A stretch of 64,000 bases of DNA, from assembly GCA_025024175.1 (NCBI GenBank), contig QCXZ01000075.1:4154001-4218000 (forward strand). The letters are read 5' to 3'. The notes under the pieces are model-generated. The model was not told the origin of the DNA. It did no database searches and saw only the letters and a list, made by a program, of their open reading frames with translations. Origin of the DNA: Rhyzopertha dominica. Lineage: Eukaryota > Arthropoda > Insecta > Coleoptera > Bostrichidae. The stretch's first letter is position 1, and each line of letters begins with the position of its first letter. The position numbers and the translations under genes were made by a program. Below, piece by piece: positions 1 to 10,858 of the stretch.

Positions 1-2830
1 GCACTCGCCTGAAGATAAGAATGCAACTGATTCCGAGTAATGTGGACTACTAAATCTATGTAAATAGGGTAATGGTCTGTGACTCAGAAGTTCAAGTTAA
101 ATCTTTGCATCAATCTCAATTTGAGGATCTCATGACTACCGAGAAAGATTAAAGAGGACTTGAACTTGGACTAATTACATTCAGAGAAACTAATGAGCCA
201 CTTCAAGAGGCAATAGCTTATTATTTAGGCCATATAGACTAATAACTTGTATACGTTGTTTAGAAAGCAACACATTTGCCATTATTAAGTAACATTTGCT
301 TTTTTTTGCGTTACAATGAATGCAAAATTCTTATGAATATGGGAAACACCCGGCCTTTCTTGCAACAATACGGTAGTAAATGCTATAAAAATGCAAAAAT
401 ACCAGACTTGCGAAACGGAAATTTGCGCAGACGTTTTTATATCAGCAACTAATTTCACATGCTGTGAGATGCTCTACATAATAAAATTGCGTACACGCAG
501 CAGAATTTTTTTATTACATGCTAAGTTCAATTAGCCATTGTGAACGATTGTCGTGGTATAAACAATGATGGGAGTGAAACAATGCATTATAGAGATGCAG
601 ACAGATTTCACTAAGCGGGAGATAATTTTTCTTGTTGTGCGGTAAACTTTTGACAGTTAGTACACTATTAATACCTACTTTCCTTAACGTAAAGACTTAA
701 TGATCCTAGCTTGACTGTTGTAAGAACATTATGCTTTGAAAACGGCATTATTGACAGCTTAGCGTTATAAACGTAAGTCACGAATGCCTTGGTTGATGAT
801 TAACTGTTATTTCCACATGGTACACAATCAAATTTTGCGCAATTACAATTTGATATCAAAATTTTCACAAAGGGGTGGTATTCTTTGGATGGTTGCTTCA
901 ACGGTCGATTACTTAATAAGTAATGCTGTTAGTTAACCTGCAGTGTAGATTTTTGCTGATTTTGATGCTGGAATAAAATGCTGTGCATTCGTTATGGACT
1001 GATATTGAAATGAATTTCCTTTAAATATGTTTAAAGGACATCTTGTTATTTAAAAAAATCGTCTACTATATTTTCATAATTTCCCAAGGGTCCTTTTTTA
1101 ATGCATACTTTTGAATCATTCTTTCCACGGGATTAGCATCCCTAATATAAGTATTTATAAGTAATTATTTTTGTTTCGTCTAAACGCTGATTACACTCAT
1201 TTTAATAGTGTGAAGTACAAAATTTTGTGTGCATCTGCCTAACTAAAGAAAACTAAAGAAACCTAAATAAATAACTTCCATTCAAAATAAAAATTCAAGT
1301 AACCTTCGCTCAAATATGTTGTTACTAAATTTTAAATGCCAACAATTTGTTGTACATATTGTAATCCTATAATAATGAGCGATTCGGATTTGGAAAATTT
1401 GGTCTTAGAAATTGAAGAAGTATGAAAATTTTTACAAATGAGTCATTGATTGCTATACATAAAAAATACAATTAAAACAATGAACATGTAATATTGGCTT
1501 TGGTAAATTTAAATAATCATAATTTTAGAAATCGAGAGAATTTTCAAAAATTCTTAAAACAAACTGGAGATGTAGCATTTCTGTTAATAAATTAATAACT
1601 TCGTATTTAAGGCTGCTTTGATAATTGGACTAGAAGTGCAAAGAAGGGACAGCTTTTTATATCTTCATGTCAAGTACAAAAACCAAAGTATCCCGAGTTT
1701 CAGCAATGGAAGATACCAGATCTTTCAATGCCCACTAATGGGACTGAGTAATGAACTCATTGAAATGCTATACTAAGACTCTCTGTTATAAAACACTGAT
1801 GTAGATAAGGTCTATATTATACGGAGCCCTTTTATATTTTAATGTCAAATTTATTCTGGTAGGTTTTAAATGAGAAAGGTACAGAGGAATACTGCTAATT
1901 TTGTGACCACACTTATTTTATGCTTTTTAGATTCAGATTTCGTTGCAATCTTTGTTCATTTAAAACTATATCGATTGATTTCTTTGTGGTAGCGACTGGT
2001 CTTTTTGATTCAAAAAAAGTTAGAAAAAATTTGATAAAAATCGGTTGCTTGAACCTGCATGAAGAATTTATATAGAAAATGAAGTTTATTGACGTGTGGT
2101 GAAAATGTCATTAAAATTTGTTTCTTGAATCAGTTTCAAAAACTTGCAACGGCTTTTTCCATCACAATTAGATAGTTCCAGTATGCTCTGTTGTCAAACT
2201 TAGAAGTGATCCAGCCACCTTTTAAGTCACACTAATGAACAGTAACCATCTTCATTTTCATAAGTAAAAAATTATAACAAATTTAAATAAAGGTTTTACA
2301 CCATTCCACTTATAGACATTTCTTTAAAAACAAAATGTTTTGTAACGGAATCCTTAAGCTTTCAAGTTTAATAACATGATGTACTTGTAGTTGTTAATAT
2401 ACGTTGAAGCTTATGACTTTACATCTTCTTACATTGTTTTTAGGAAATTTCGTAACATATTTTAAGAAAAAAATTAGCAATGTGCCTAAGTCTTTATTGT
2501 CTTCAAAATAAGCTACACTTTCGAGAATGGTATTTAATACTACTATTTCAAATATCCCTTTGAAGCAACTGCATAATCGTGAGATTGTTATGTGTTGACA
2601 ATTGAGAATATTATGAAACTTGCACAAAAGAAATATAAATAAAAACAGAAAAATTGTGGAACTACTGCTTAATAATTTATGAAGATAGGGCAAGCAAAAT
2701 TGAATATTTCTTTACAATGGAAAAAAGTATACCAATTTTTGGGATGAGATTCTGAAATTTCTTCATATTGACAAAAACCCTTACGCAGCTAAAAAAATGA
2801 ATTTCTACCTTATTAATTCGAGTTCCAACT
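1..2830. other. AT-rich stretch without recognisable gene
   Basis: Both strands were read. Only short, low-complexity frames are present and none has a recognisable domain, signal peptide or convincing splice context. The longest frame (2394-2693, minus) is hydrophobic and lies in AT-rich DNA, as expected by chance. No mobile-element protein motif was seen. Confidence 0.5.
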
Positions 2831-2989
2831 CAAGATGTGCTCCCACAAATGGCATCCCTCAACCCCCTCCCAAATTTTTTATCTCTTAAAAATATCTGTA
2901 CGTACCACAAGCACCTTCATCCTCGTATATGTGCAAAACACACCACGCAAAAGCAGATCAACACAAGAAACAGCACTGTCATCACAAAA

Positions 2990-3400
2990 GACGGATCTTG
3001 TGCATATATACCGGCCGTAACCACCCCGAAAGCTCACCGTCCTCCATGGAGAGGGAAAACTAGAACGTTGGATGAGCACCGGGCCGTCACCGTGCGTAAA
3101 AAAAGAATGCCCCAGGTAGACGCCTCCTCTTTCACTTTCGAATGGTCAGCAGAGGATCCAGTGACCACATACTCTACTGTTGTTGTGACCTGGTGACGCG
3201 TGATCTGAGTTGTGATTGATATGTAGATGTAATCGGAAAGCGGACGTGCGATTTAGCAAAGTGGAAAGCAGCAACACGAAGGAAGAACAAAACTGAAAGA
3301 AAATTAATTTCATATCGCAACGGGAGACTTGAGGAAACGAAGGTGGTTCAAGAGGAACATCCTCAACTGCTAAAAGAAACTGGAGCTGAAGTAAAAAGTT
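2990..3400 (+). promoter_or_regulatory. GC-enriched island with TATA-like box
   Basis: The stretch is visibly richer in G, C and CpG than its surroundings. An ATATATA box lies at 3004-3010, followed by GC-rich DNA carrying overlapping open frames on both strands (2837-3196 plus, 2879-3079 minus, 3146-3436 minus). Frames open on both strands at once usually reflect composition, not coding. The island could be a promoter with an untranslated first exon or an unrecognised repeat. No protein family is recognised. Confidence 0.2.
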
Positions 3401-3663
3401 AATATTTGTTCGTAAAAAACTATTCTCAGGTGTCATATTTGGCGGTGTCTAGTACGTACGAGCCCTGTTCCATTTCAATTGGCCCATCAACAGATATATT
3501 AAAATTTCTTATTTTTTTTAACAAAATCGCTTCTTGGAGGTTGTTTTTATCATAAATAGCTGCTCTAAATTATGGTCTATTAATTTATACGCACAAATAA
3601 ACTGTTCTCAGTAATCAAAATTGTATAGTGAGAAAATACAAACTATTTAGGCCGAACACTGGT

Positions 3664-3697
3664 TTCTATCTATATTCTATATTCTATTCTATATTGA
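3664..3697. repeat. Short TATTCTA-type tandem repeat
   Basis: An imperfect run of TATATTCTAT and TATTCTAT units lies just upstream of Penelope fragment 1, with another short piece near 3745-3760. It is a plain microsatellite-like tract. Confidence 0.5.
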
Positions 3698-3867
3698 TTC
3701 AGGATGTTTTACAATGAATGCACCTTTGAATCCATTCAACATATTCTATCTATATATTCAAATCCAAGCTTAATAGCGATCCCCTAGGTGACACGATAGC
3801 GATATTATCTGAACATTGTTTAAAATCTACTTATTTCTTAGGGAACGATAATTTCTAAGAACAAAAA

Positions 3868-4740
3868 TCCGGCTGTGTAATAGGTTCACCTATAAGTTCT
3901 GTAGTAGCTAATTTGTTTATGGAAAATTTTAAACAGTTAGCGATAAACAGTTTTCAGTTTGAACCAAAATGTTGGTATAGTTACGTAGATGACACTTTTG
4001 TTATTTGGCCCCACGGTATAGAAGAGTTGGGTAGGTTTCTAAATCATTCGAACAGTCAAAATCATAACGTAAAATTTACTATGGAATTAGAAAGCAATGG
4101 TAGTTTACCTTTCTTGGATGTCCAAATTTACAGAATAAACAATGGACAGTTAGGACACATGGTTTACAGAAAACCTACACACACAGACATATATTTACAT
4201 GCCACACCTCACCACCCTTCCTTTCAAAAGAATAGTCCTATAAGGACGTTATTTGTTAGAGCACATAGGATCTCAGACGAGAGCTCTTTACAACAAGAAA
4301 TATATCATCTTAAATCAGCGCTAGTGAGAAATGGTTATAGCAATAAGAATTTTTCGTCAGTTTTTAATAAAAGTGCTCAATCAAATCAAGTAAATTCTCA
4401 GCCAGGACAAAGTAGATTGAAGTTGAGTTTGCCTTATGTACAAGGCCTTTCGGAAAAATTAAAGAGGATGCTTAGAAAACACGATATTTCAGTTCCTGAT
4501 AGTACATATAATAATTTAGATAAAATTTTAAGTTCTACTAAAGATAAAGTACATTTAGAGAGTGAAGGTGTTTACAAAATAACTTGTTCTTGTGGCAAGT
4601 GTTACATAGTCAAACTAAAAGAAAAGTAGGTACGCGTTTGAAAGAACACATACGTGCTACTAGGCTGCAACAGATAGATAAATCTTCCGTAGCTGAACAC
4701 TCATATTTTACTAAACACATAATTGACTTTGATTGTTTAT
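3868..4740 (+). mobile_element. Penelope-like retroelement, fragment 1 (RT plus GIY-YIG)
   Basis: This is a 5'-truncated Penelope-like element. The visible protein begins in the finger-palm part of the reverse transcriptase with GSPISSVVANLFME (3883-3924), then the catalytic box YSYVDDTF near 3978-4001, then SLPFLDVQIYR. It continues into the C-terminal GIY-YIG endonuclease (GVYKITCSCGKCYI near 4567-4611). One single-base frameshift near 4612 separates the start of the nuclease from its continuation (TRLKEH, then AEH and FTKH), readable to about 4735. A stop lies upstream at 3856, so the N-terminal part of the RT is gone. The element is dead: it is truncated at both ends and frameshifted. At 4740-4746 it abuts a minus-strand LINE piece. 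The family assignment rests on the combination of YVDD RT and GIY-YIG nuclease. Confidence 0.9.
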
Positions 4741-4745
4741 TTTTG

Positions 4746-4930
4746 GAATGGGAATAATAATGGAGGTTTTCCATGATACTGGGATGTAACCGCTTTCGAG
4801 GCAACAATTAACTATATGTGTGATATGAGGAGCAAGTTTTGGCAAGCAAAATTTTATCATCTTCGCAGAAATGTCATCCCACTCAGGACTAGAGAGCTTG
4901 GATGAAATCAATGATTCACTCCGCTAATAC
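4746..4930 (-). mobile_element. LINE reverse transcriptase scrap (Jockey-like)
   Basis: The minus-strand frame shows the N-terminal RT segment of a non-LTR retrotransposon: DDISAKMIKFCLPKLAPHI followed by WKTSIIIPIPK. It resembles the equivalent part of the element at 27640-29632 (SSKMLEFCCP, WKLALILPLPK). Only about 60 residues survive. The 3' side stops abruptly at the Penelope fragment, so one insertion has broken into the other or both were truncated at a shared breakpoint. Confidence 0.75.
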
Positions 4931-5165
4931 AGTAATAAAAGTCAAAACGCAAAACGGAACTCGACGAGTGGGTCGTCAGTTTGCACATTGTGTTATTTCG
5001 AGATGTCGCTTTCATCCGGCATACTAAACAAACACGACGAAATTGAAACCTTTATCGGAGTGCCATTAATTCGATATCGTTCTAATGACGTCGACTTGTA
5101 ACCGATGCAAATATGTTTCTAAGTGGCGTCGACGACATCATCTGTGAAAACGCAACTCTCCTAGA
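4931..5165. promoter_or_regulatory. CpG-richer island with POU and homeodomain-like motifs
   Basis: This block has more CpG than its flanks (GACGTCGAC, GCGTCGACGAC) and contains TGCAAATA, CATTAATTCG and similar motifs. No coding frame is apparent. It may be host regulatory DNA; only composition and short motifs support this. Confidence 0.2.
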
Positions 5166-6151
5166 AGTGGCTCTTTTGTAAAGACATAATTTACAGACCT
5201 TTCATTTGTGTAAGAATTTCTTTGTTCGAGATGGTAACGGTATCTCATTATGGCTATTAAACTCTAACAGATGAAAGAAGGCTGTTTCAACATGTTAATG
5301 AAAGTCGAATGAAACTGATATTGCCTCATTAAGGTATCGCTTATCAATGAGGTAGAATACCCACATCAGTGGACATTATTATTACTCCATTGTGCAGATT
5401 TGTTTATAAATTGCGTGCATAGTTCGTTCAGTGCTTATATTTTTAACATACCCGAATTAATTATAACTTTTACATATATGGAAACTGCATCTTTCCAGAG
5501 TTGCGTGCTAATAATATGGATAAGAGTTAGTAAAAGAATAAGTGCTCCGGTGAACAGTAAAATAATTTAGTAATTCAGTCATGTTACGTCGGGTACAATA
5601 AACATGCAAGTTAGTTTTCAGAATATGGATTTCCTCACAAGAATACTAAAGACAAAAGTGGTATAGAGTCAAAGAGAGGCATAACGTTGCTCGCAGTACT
5701 TTTATGAAGATTGATAATGAGTTCATCATAAGTAAATTACTGTAAACGGGGAGCTTCAATTAAAGGTAAATATGTAGTTAAATAGAATCAAAATATATAG
5801 ATTACTCCAAAGGTGATGGTCCAAACTGAAGCAGGTGCTAGAGTAGGTCATTTCCAGTCAAAATAACCACATATGCTATTATGCAACTCTTTACGGTTTA
5901 AAAATTATACACATTTTTGTAGATTTTATGAAAGTCACTGTACTGACGCACTAAATCATGTCTGCCCTGAAAACTAAAGATAATCTTTGTAATTTTTTCA
6001 TGATTAGTACCACAATGTATAGTTAGAGTTCAACTATAACAATTTTTTGAGTCCATTTCCCTTGTAACAAAAAATATACCTAATTTTTTTTCATGTTTAC
6101 TTCTACAATAAATCTCCTAGAAGTCTATCAAATCCACTATATTTAATAAAT
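5166..6151. other. No feature seen
   Basis: AT-rich, with no long frame, repeat protein or splice-bounded exon recognised on either strand. The last part, near the ribozyme fold, may belong to the untranslated end of Penelope fragment 2. Confidence 0.4.
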
Positions 6152-6193
6152 AGGCAAATCGCTTTCAGCTATAATTAGCCATCATCAGTGCCT
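6152..6193 (-). ncRNA. Minimal type I hammerhead ribozyme motif
   Basis: Read on the minus strand, all conserved hammerhead parts are present in order. Stem I 5' strand AGGCA (6193-6189) is followed by core CTGATGA (6188-6182). A stem II hairpin GCTA-ATTA-TAGC follows, then core GAAA (6166-6163). A one-pair stem III (A-U) closes the GNRA-type loop GCGA, followed by UU and stem I 3' strand TGCCT (6156-6152), which pairs perfectly with AGGCA. Cleavage would fall between 6157 and 6156. Penelope-like elements are known to carry such minimal hammerheads in their terminal repeats, and this one lies directly 3' of Penelope fragment 2 on the same strand. Activity is inferred from the fold only. Confidence 0.75.
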
Positions 6194-6229
6194 CATAATG
6201 TAAAAAAGGATTACAAAAAAAAATTATAA

Positions 6230-6860
6230 AACTGACATTGTCAAGATCGAAACAAGCAATCTTGACTTTAAACAAAATAGTAGCCTGCATGCCAAAAGCA
6301 CAAACATCAAATCAATTATCAAATAAAGAATTTAGAATAGGACAACTAAAATTACAAAAATCATTCAAAATTGTAAAATTACCGTTATCTATAATTTTGT
6401 ATACTTCAAGAATTTCTAGAAAATTTAATTTTGAGGATTTATTACAAACATGTAAAGAATTTAAATTATTTAAAGAGGCAGAGTGTTTAAATGACAATAA
6501 ATGATTTGCTAACGAAGAATTTGCATTAACTGTATCAGTATTTTTATATTTTTTCATATTGTTTCAAGTGTTCACTGTCTCCAATGGAAAAAGATCTTCC
6601 AGTTTGACCAATGTAAACAGAATTACAATCGTTACAAGAAAAACTATAAACTCCCGAATGATTTAAAACTGGAATTTCGTCTTTATTGTGAACAAAGCAG
6701 GAAAACACACTGCCTACCGTAGAAAAACCAACACTTATTCCATGAGAGGAAAACAATTTAGATAAACAAAGTGAGACTGTACCTACAAACCTAAGGGGAT
6801 ACCAAATTTTGGCTTCTTCAACATAAAGGGTGTTAAAAGAAAACTTAAATTTTGTTAAAT
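6230..6860 (-). mobile_element. Penelope-like retroelement, fragment 2 (GIY-YIG end)
   Basis: This is the C-terminal end of a second, different Penelope-like element on the minus strand. Visible parts are the linker GISVGFSTVGSVFSCF, then the GIY-YIG nuclease HSGVYSFSCNDC and VYIGQTGRSF (about 6585-6665). The typical tail follows in another frame (SSLANHLL, then LNFLEILEVYKII; about 6390-6520). A frameshift near 6550-6575 divides nuclease from tail. The conserved GVY, YIGQTGR and EH residues are kept, but the RT is missing, so the copy is inactive. The hammerhead at 6152-6193 belongs to its 3' region. The sequence is clearly diverged from fragment 1, so two lineages inserted here. Confidence 0.88.
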
Positions 6861-7514
6861 AAGTATAATTTTTGTAATACATGATTTGGAAAGTTATTAT
6901 TAAAAGCAATTTGAAGAATTACACGTAGTTACTTTTTAAAAGCGTTTAAAGAAAGAGGTAATTTAAAAAGTCTGTTGAAAAGAGAATGAAATACGGACAT
7001 TTTGTGTGTATATGTGTGAAAAGAAAAGTAATTAATAATGTTATCGGTACGGTACGTATTTAAATTGCATGTACCAAATGTGCCCATTCAGTTTGAAAAC
7101 TTCTACGTTTTATTCCAATTGAAATAAGACTACACTTGTTTCCGTATCTGTTATAGTAGGTACTTGCATAATAGGACGAAATATTTCGTAATACATAAGG
7201 TAGGTTTTGGAAAAGCAAGCTTTGCATGTAAATTACTGCAAGTAAGTATTCAACTAGTACATATTTTTGTAAATCATCTCCTTCATATTTATTTAATAAA
7301 TTAAAACGCAATTTACAAAAGCCCAAACAGAAAACAATACACGCACTAAGTACGTCACATTATTTTACAAAAATTTAACTTAACTCTATAATAAAAATAC
7401 GTACAAAAGATGAATATTGGGTAGGTATTTAACAGGAGTACGGTAAAGCCAAATGCCTAAACATACCATGGCATAAAGAAGAAGGACGTGACGAATCACT
7501 TAAGAATAACGCGC
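6861..7514. other. No feature seen
   Basis: AT-rich, with a minus-strand frame at 7060-7326 that shows no family motif. The left part could be further eroded Penelope sequence but nothing recognisable remains. Confidence 0.35.
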
Positions 7515-7890
7515 TTACAATAAATGTTCAAATGGTTGTCCACCACTTCTAATGCACAGCCTGCATCGTCTAATGAAACTTCTTTTGACGTTCTGTAGAG
7601 TCCCAGGATGAATTCTGATTTGGAGAGTAGCNGCATGNATCCTATCTCGTAAATGCTGCTCGTTTAAAGACACTTNCAGGTACACAAATTTTTTGTAATA
7701 ACTCCACAAGAAAAATTTTAAAGGGTTGTGATCTGGGGAACGTGGAGGACATTGTATGCATTCTCTACAAATTCCCTAACTATGGAGCTCCATGCGCCAT
7801 CTAATTGAAGCCACATTCTCTGCCTAACATCTTAAGGAACTTCCTCCAGTAAGGTTCCTAGTTCATTTTCTAAAAATTGTAATAAATTGA
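7515..7890 (-). mobile_element. Tc1/mariner-superfamily transposase remnant
   Basis: The minus strand preserves the C-terminal third of a DDE transposase of a family common in insect genomes. In order it shows LLQFLENELGTLLEEVP, MWLQLDGA (second catalytic Asp region), VREFV, then after a frame change PPRSPDHNPLKFFLW (third catalytic Asp region), and the family's characteristic end RRCRLCIRSGGQPFEHLL before the stop at 7515. A stop after EEVP, at least one frameshift near 7760 and ambiguous bases show it is a pseudogene. In this family the DGA motif is normally followed by Pro; here it is Trp. The N-terminal half and the terminal inverted repeats were not found. Confidence 0.82.
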
Positions 7891-10724
7891 CACAGAACTG
7901 ATGCTGAAAGCGACTATTAAATGACTTAGTCATAATCTTAAAATCCTTACTAATAATTTATTAATATAAGTATATGAGTACTCTGGGAACTGTTACGTTT
8001 GTATGACTTTCCATAGTTATCCTCCAACTTTCATTGAAAACAGTTTAGATTAGATATGTTGTTGCATAATAGGTGGAAAAAGAGCGGGTGTGCAATGTCG
8101 AAGAACGTCCTTCACCAAGGTGAACGACCAACGGATGATCATCCAGGTGTAAGAGCGCCTGCCGATTAGTATAATTTTAATTCTGTTCAAACCTTGTTAA
8201 TGACCGTGGTTAAGATACACTTCCTGATGTAAGGATACAGGTATGCGGTGTAACGATATCAGCAATCTGTTCACACAGATGTTCGACGTGTTAGATTTAT
8301 TGTTATGGATAATGGAAACTTAATTTACATATTTATTCGTTTAAAAATGTCTTCTCGGCGGCCAGACGTTATTGATTCTGGAATTTTCTGGTTATGGTCA
8401 GTGTGCCTCGGTTAATAATTCGGAAGTGGATAAGAATAGATTGGAAAATATGCTAAATATTCTAAATTTAGAACTTACCTGATTTTAAAATACCGAAATG
8501 GTTTTGCCTGAGGTACTATCTGGTGAAATTGTAATTCTGTGGTATGTCTACTGCCTACCTTTGTATATTTTAGGGTAGGAGAGAAAACGAATGGCTTAAA
8601 AACTACCTAGCTCCTTAACTTTCTTAGAAAGGTAGATCTTGACCGTTTCAATAAAAGTACAAGTACTAAGTCAACCAATTATAGTAAGCTTGTTGGAATT
8701 TTTTCTGGATATTATAGCTGTACCATCAAAACAAGGATGGATAACATCCTTCTAGATCCTTTTTAGAATCATTTTTTTAGATATGTTCCCCACTTTTCCT
8801 CCACAATTTTCTGTCCCCTGTTTTCTCTTTCCATTTGGTTTCAGTTCTTTACAGGCTCTTTCAACTACTTATATTTGGGTCGACTTCTTTTTTTCTATCT
8901 GGGTCCCATTGCAGCGTGGCGTAGCTTACATTGTTTGTTTTTTTCCTCCATACAGGTCTAAGCCCTTTCACTCTTTATTTCTTGATTTTTTTTTTAATGT
9001 CTAATATTGTATTGTTGATTTTTGGTCTATATTTAATTATGACTACTTTAATTGGTCTCAGTGTCGTTTTGCTTGGTTTTTGTCCGATCTTTCGGATAAT
9101 CGAATGCATCGATTAATAATAATAAATAATGAGCAAGACTAAAAATAGAAGCGCTACGCTATCGCTATTAGTTGTCAAAATTATTGTAGAAGTTACCATA
9201 AGTAGGTAACAACGAAGACGTACCACGCAGGCCAAAAGATATAACGCGACAACTATAGCCTCCTTTTCCTGTAAATGTCATGGTCATAGCATAACTCACC
9301 TTAACTTTATTGTATTTTGAGAAACTTGCTGCTTAATATATTTTTATTTGAACAGTAGGCTATCTATTTTTCCTTAATCTGCTTCGTTCTTTTACTACCA
9401 TTGCTATCTGTTTTAATTCATGTCATATATTTACAGAACAGTTACAAGGTAGAGAACTCCCTTTAGCTTAAGTTAATGTATTTCGCAAAATCTTAATTTA
9501 TAAATCAATTATATTACTTTAATTCTTATCCACTAAGTGTGCGTTTGAAGTGGTCTCTAGATTTATGAGGATCTAGTTGTAGTACTTATACAAGTTTAAT
9601 GTGAAAATATTAGCTCCATTAAAACGATACTTTTGGAAGTTATATAATAATTGGTTAGTTTGAAGATCCTTTCTTTTTAAGCATAATGTTTTATTTGTGC
9701 TGGTATGAAAGGGCCATATAAGACTAAACTGTCAGAATCTTAAAAAAATAAAAAAGTACTCGAGGTTTATTATACACACGTAAATGTTTGAAGTCTTCCA
9801 GCATAAATATATCAGACCCTCCTCTCATAACATTCTTTTTTGTTTTTAATGACCTTGTAAGTGCAATTTCTTAGTTTCTTACAATAATTGGGTTTCAATT
9901 TTATCACTTATCCTGTAATGTTTTAAGTAGCTTCCCAATTTATTGTAATAGTGCTGTTTTCTTAATACCACTAAATCATATGTTTAGAGCACAAGAGGAA
10001 CAAGTTTATCACAAATAGCTAACATTTTGAATGATTATAAGACAAATTGTTTAAAAAAATACAGTTTATTTAACAAAACATATTCACAGTTCTTTACAAT
10101 AATGCTGCAAATTAAGGTTATTTTGTAATTAAAATTTGGCTGACAATTATGATGATGATTATTATTATTCCTGTCACCAATTCCTATTAATACTAAAATT
10201 GAATTAATTTTTTAAATCCGTCTAATGACGAGCTTTAATTCACTGAATACTGATGACATCTTACCTAAGGTGTAGGTCAGTTAGGTAAGTAAACGAAAAT
10301 GAAACCAAAAGCGACGTGATTCTTTCCTTATAATAAAAAACTCTACCTTAGGAAGAATAGTTTAGATGCTGCCACTGTACAATATTACCAAGGAACATTA
10401 CCGCATAAATAGAATTTGAGTAAATTTAAATAAACTTGAGGCAAAAACAATGCACTGGTTTTTGTGCTACCAGATTTTTAGTTATTTGTATTACCATGGA
10501 CGAAAGTGGGTATTTTTCTCCGCACCGGAAGTCGTAACCACCAAGGGAAGAAAAGATGTTATCCTTTAGTGTAATACATATAATTTTTCTACCACCCAGC
10601 AAGAAATAAATAAAATAAAAGTAACAATTTTTTTTATATCCATTAAGTAAATCCAGAATCACGATTTCTCATTTCTATAGGAAAACACTAAACAAAAATT
10701 AAGAAGATTTTACAATTTGTACAG
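7891..10724. other. No gene seen; T-rich tract at 8770-9010
   Basis: Small hydrophobic frames at 8783-9116 arise from T-rich DNA and lack support. A short GAT/TTA tract lies near 10150-10170. No mobile-element motif or splice-bounded exon was recognised. Confidence 0.4.
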
Positions 10725-10858
10725 TTTTCCTGCATTTTTCTTATTAAACGGCTTCCACGAAGATTTTCCAGAAAGATTGTGCAACAGCGACATTCCGGAA
10801 GATGTATTAGAAGAAGGTAATGCAGAAGTCGGCTTTATTACCCAAAATCCAGAGAGAG
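10725..10858 (+). CDS. Possible internal exon of unknown gene
   Basis: A pyrimidine-containing stretch ending in TTTGTACAG (AG at 10723-10724) precedes an open segment with protein-like, acidic composition (GFHEDFPERLCNSDIPEDV). The segment runs to a possible donor, GAG/GTACGA, at 10858/10859; an alternative donor is AAG/GTAATG at 10815/10816. The frame stays open past the donor to 10923. No family is recognised and no partner exons were found. It may be one exon of a long-intron gene, or chance. Confidence 0.25.

Noticed and set aside
2394..2693. 99-codon minus-strand frame, hydrophobic
   Set aside because: Driven by AT-rich DNA; no family motif, no conserved start context and no splice sites.
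8783..9116. Two overlapping hydrophobic frames resembling membrane proteins
   Set aside because: They arise from a T-rich tract; Phe/Leu/Ile runs without any domain pattern.
10247..10275. CTGATGA core as another hammerhead
   Set aside because: No GAAA core at the right distance and no stem II; the same was true of CTGATGA or CTGAAGA sites near 33493, 27999, 48050 and 49880.
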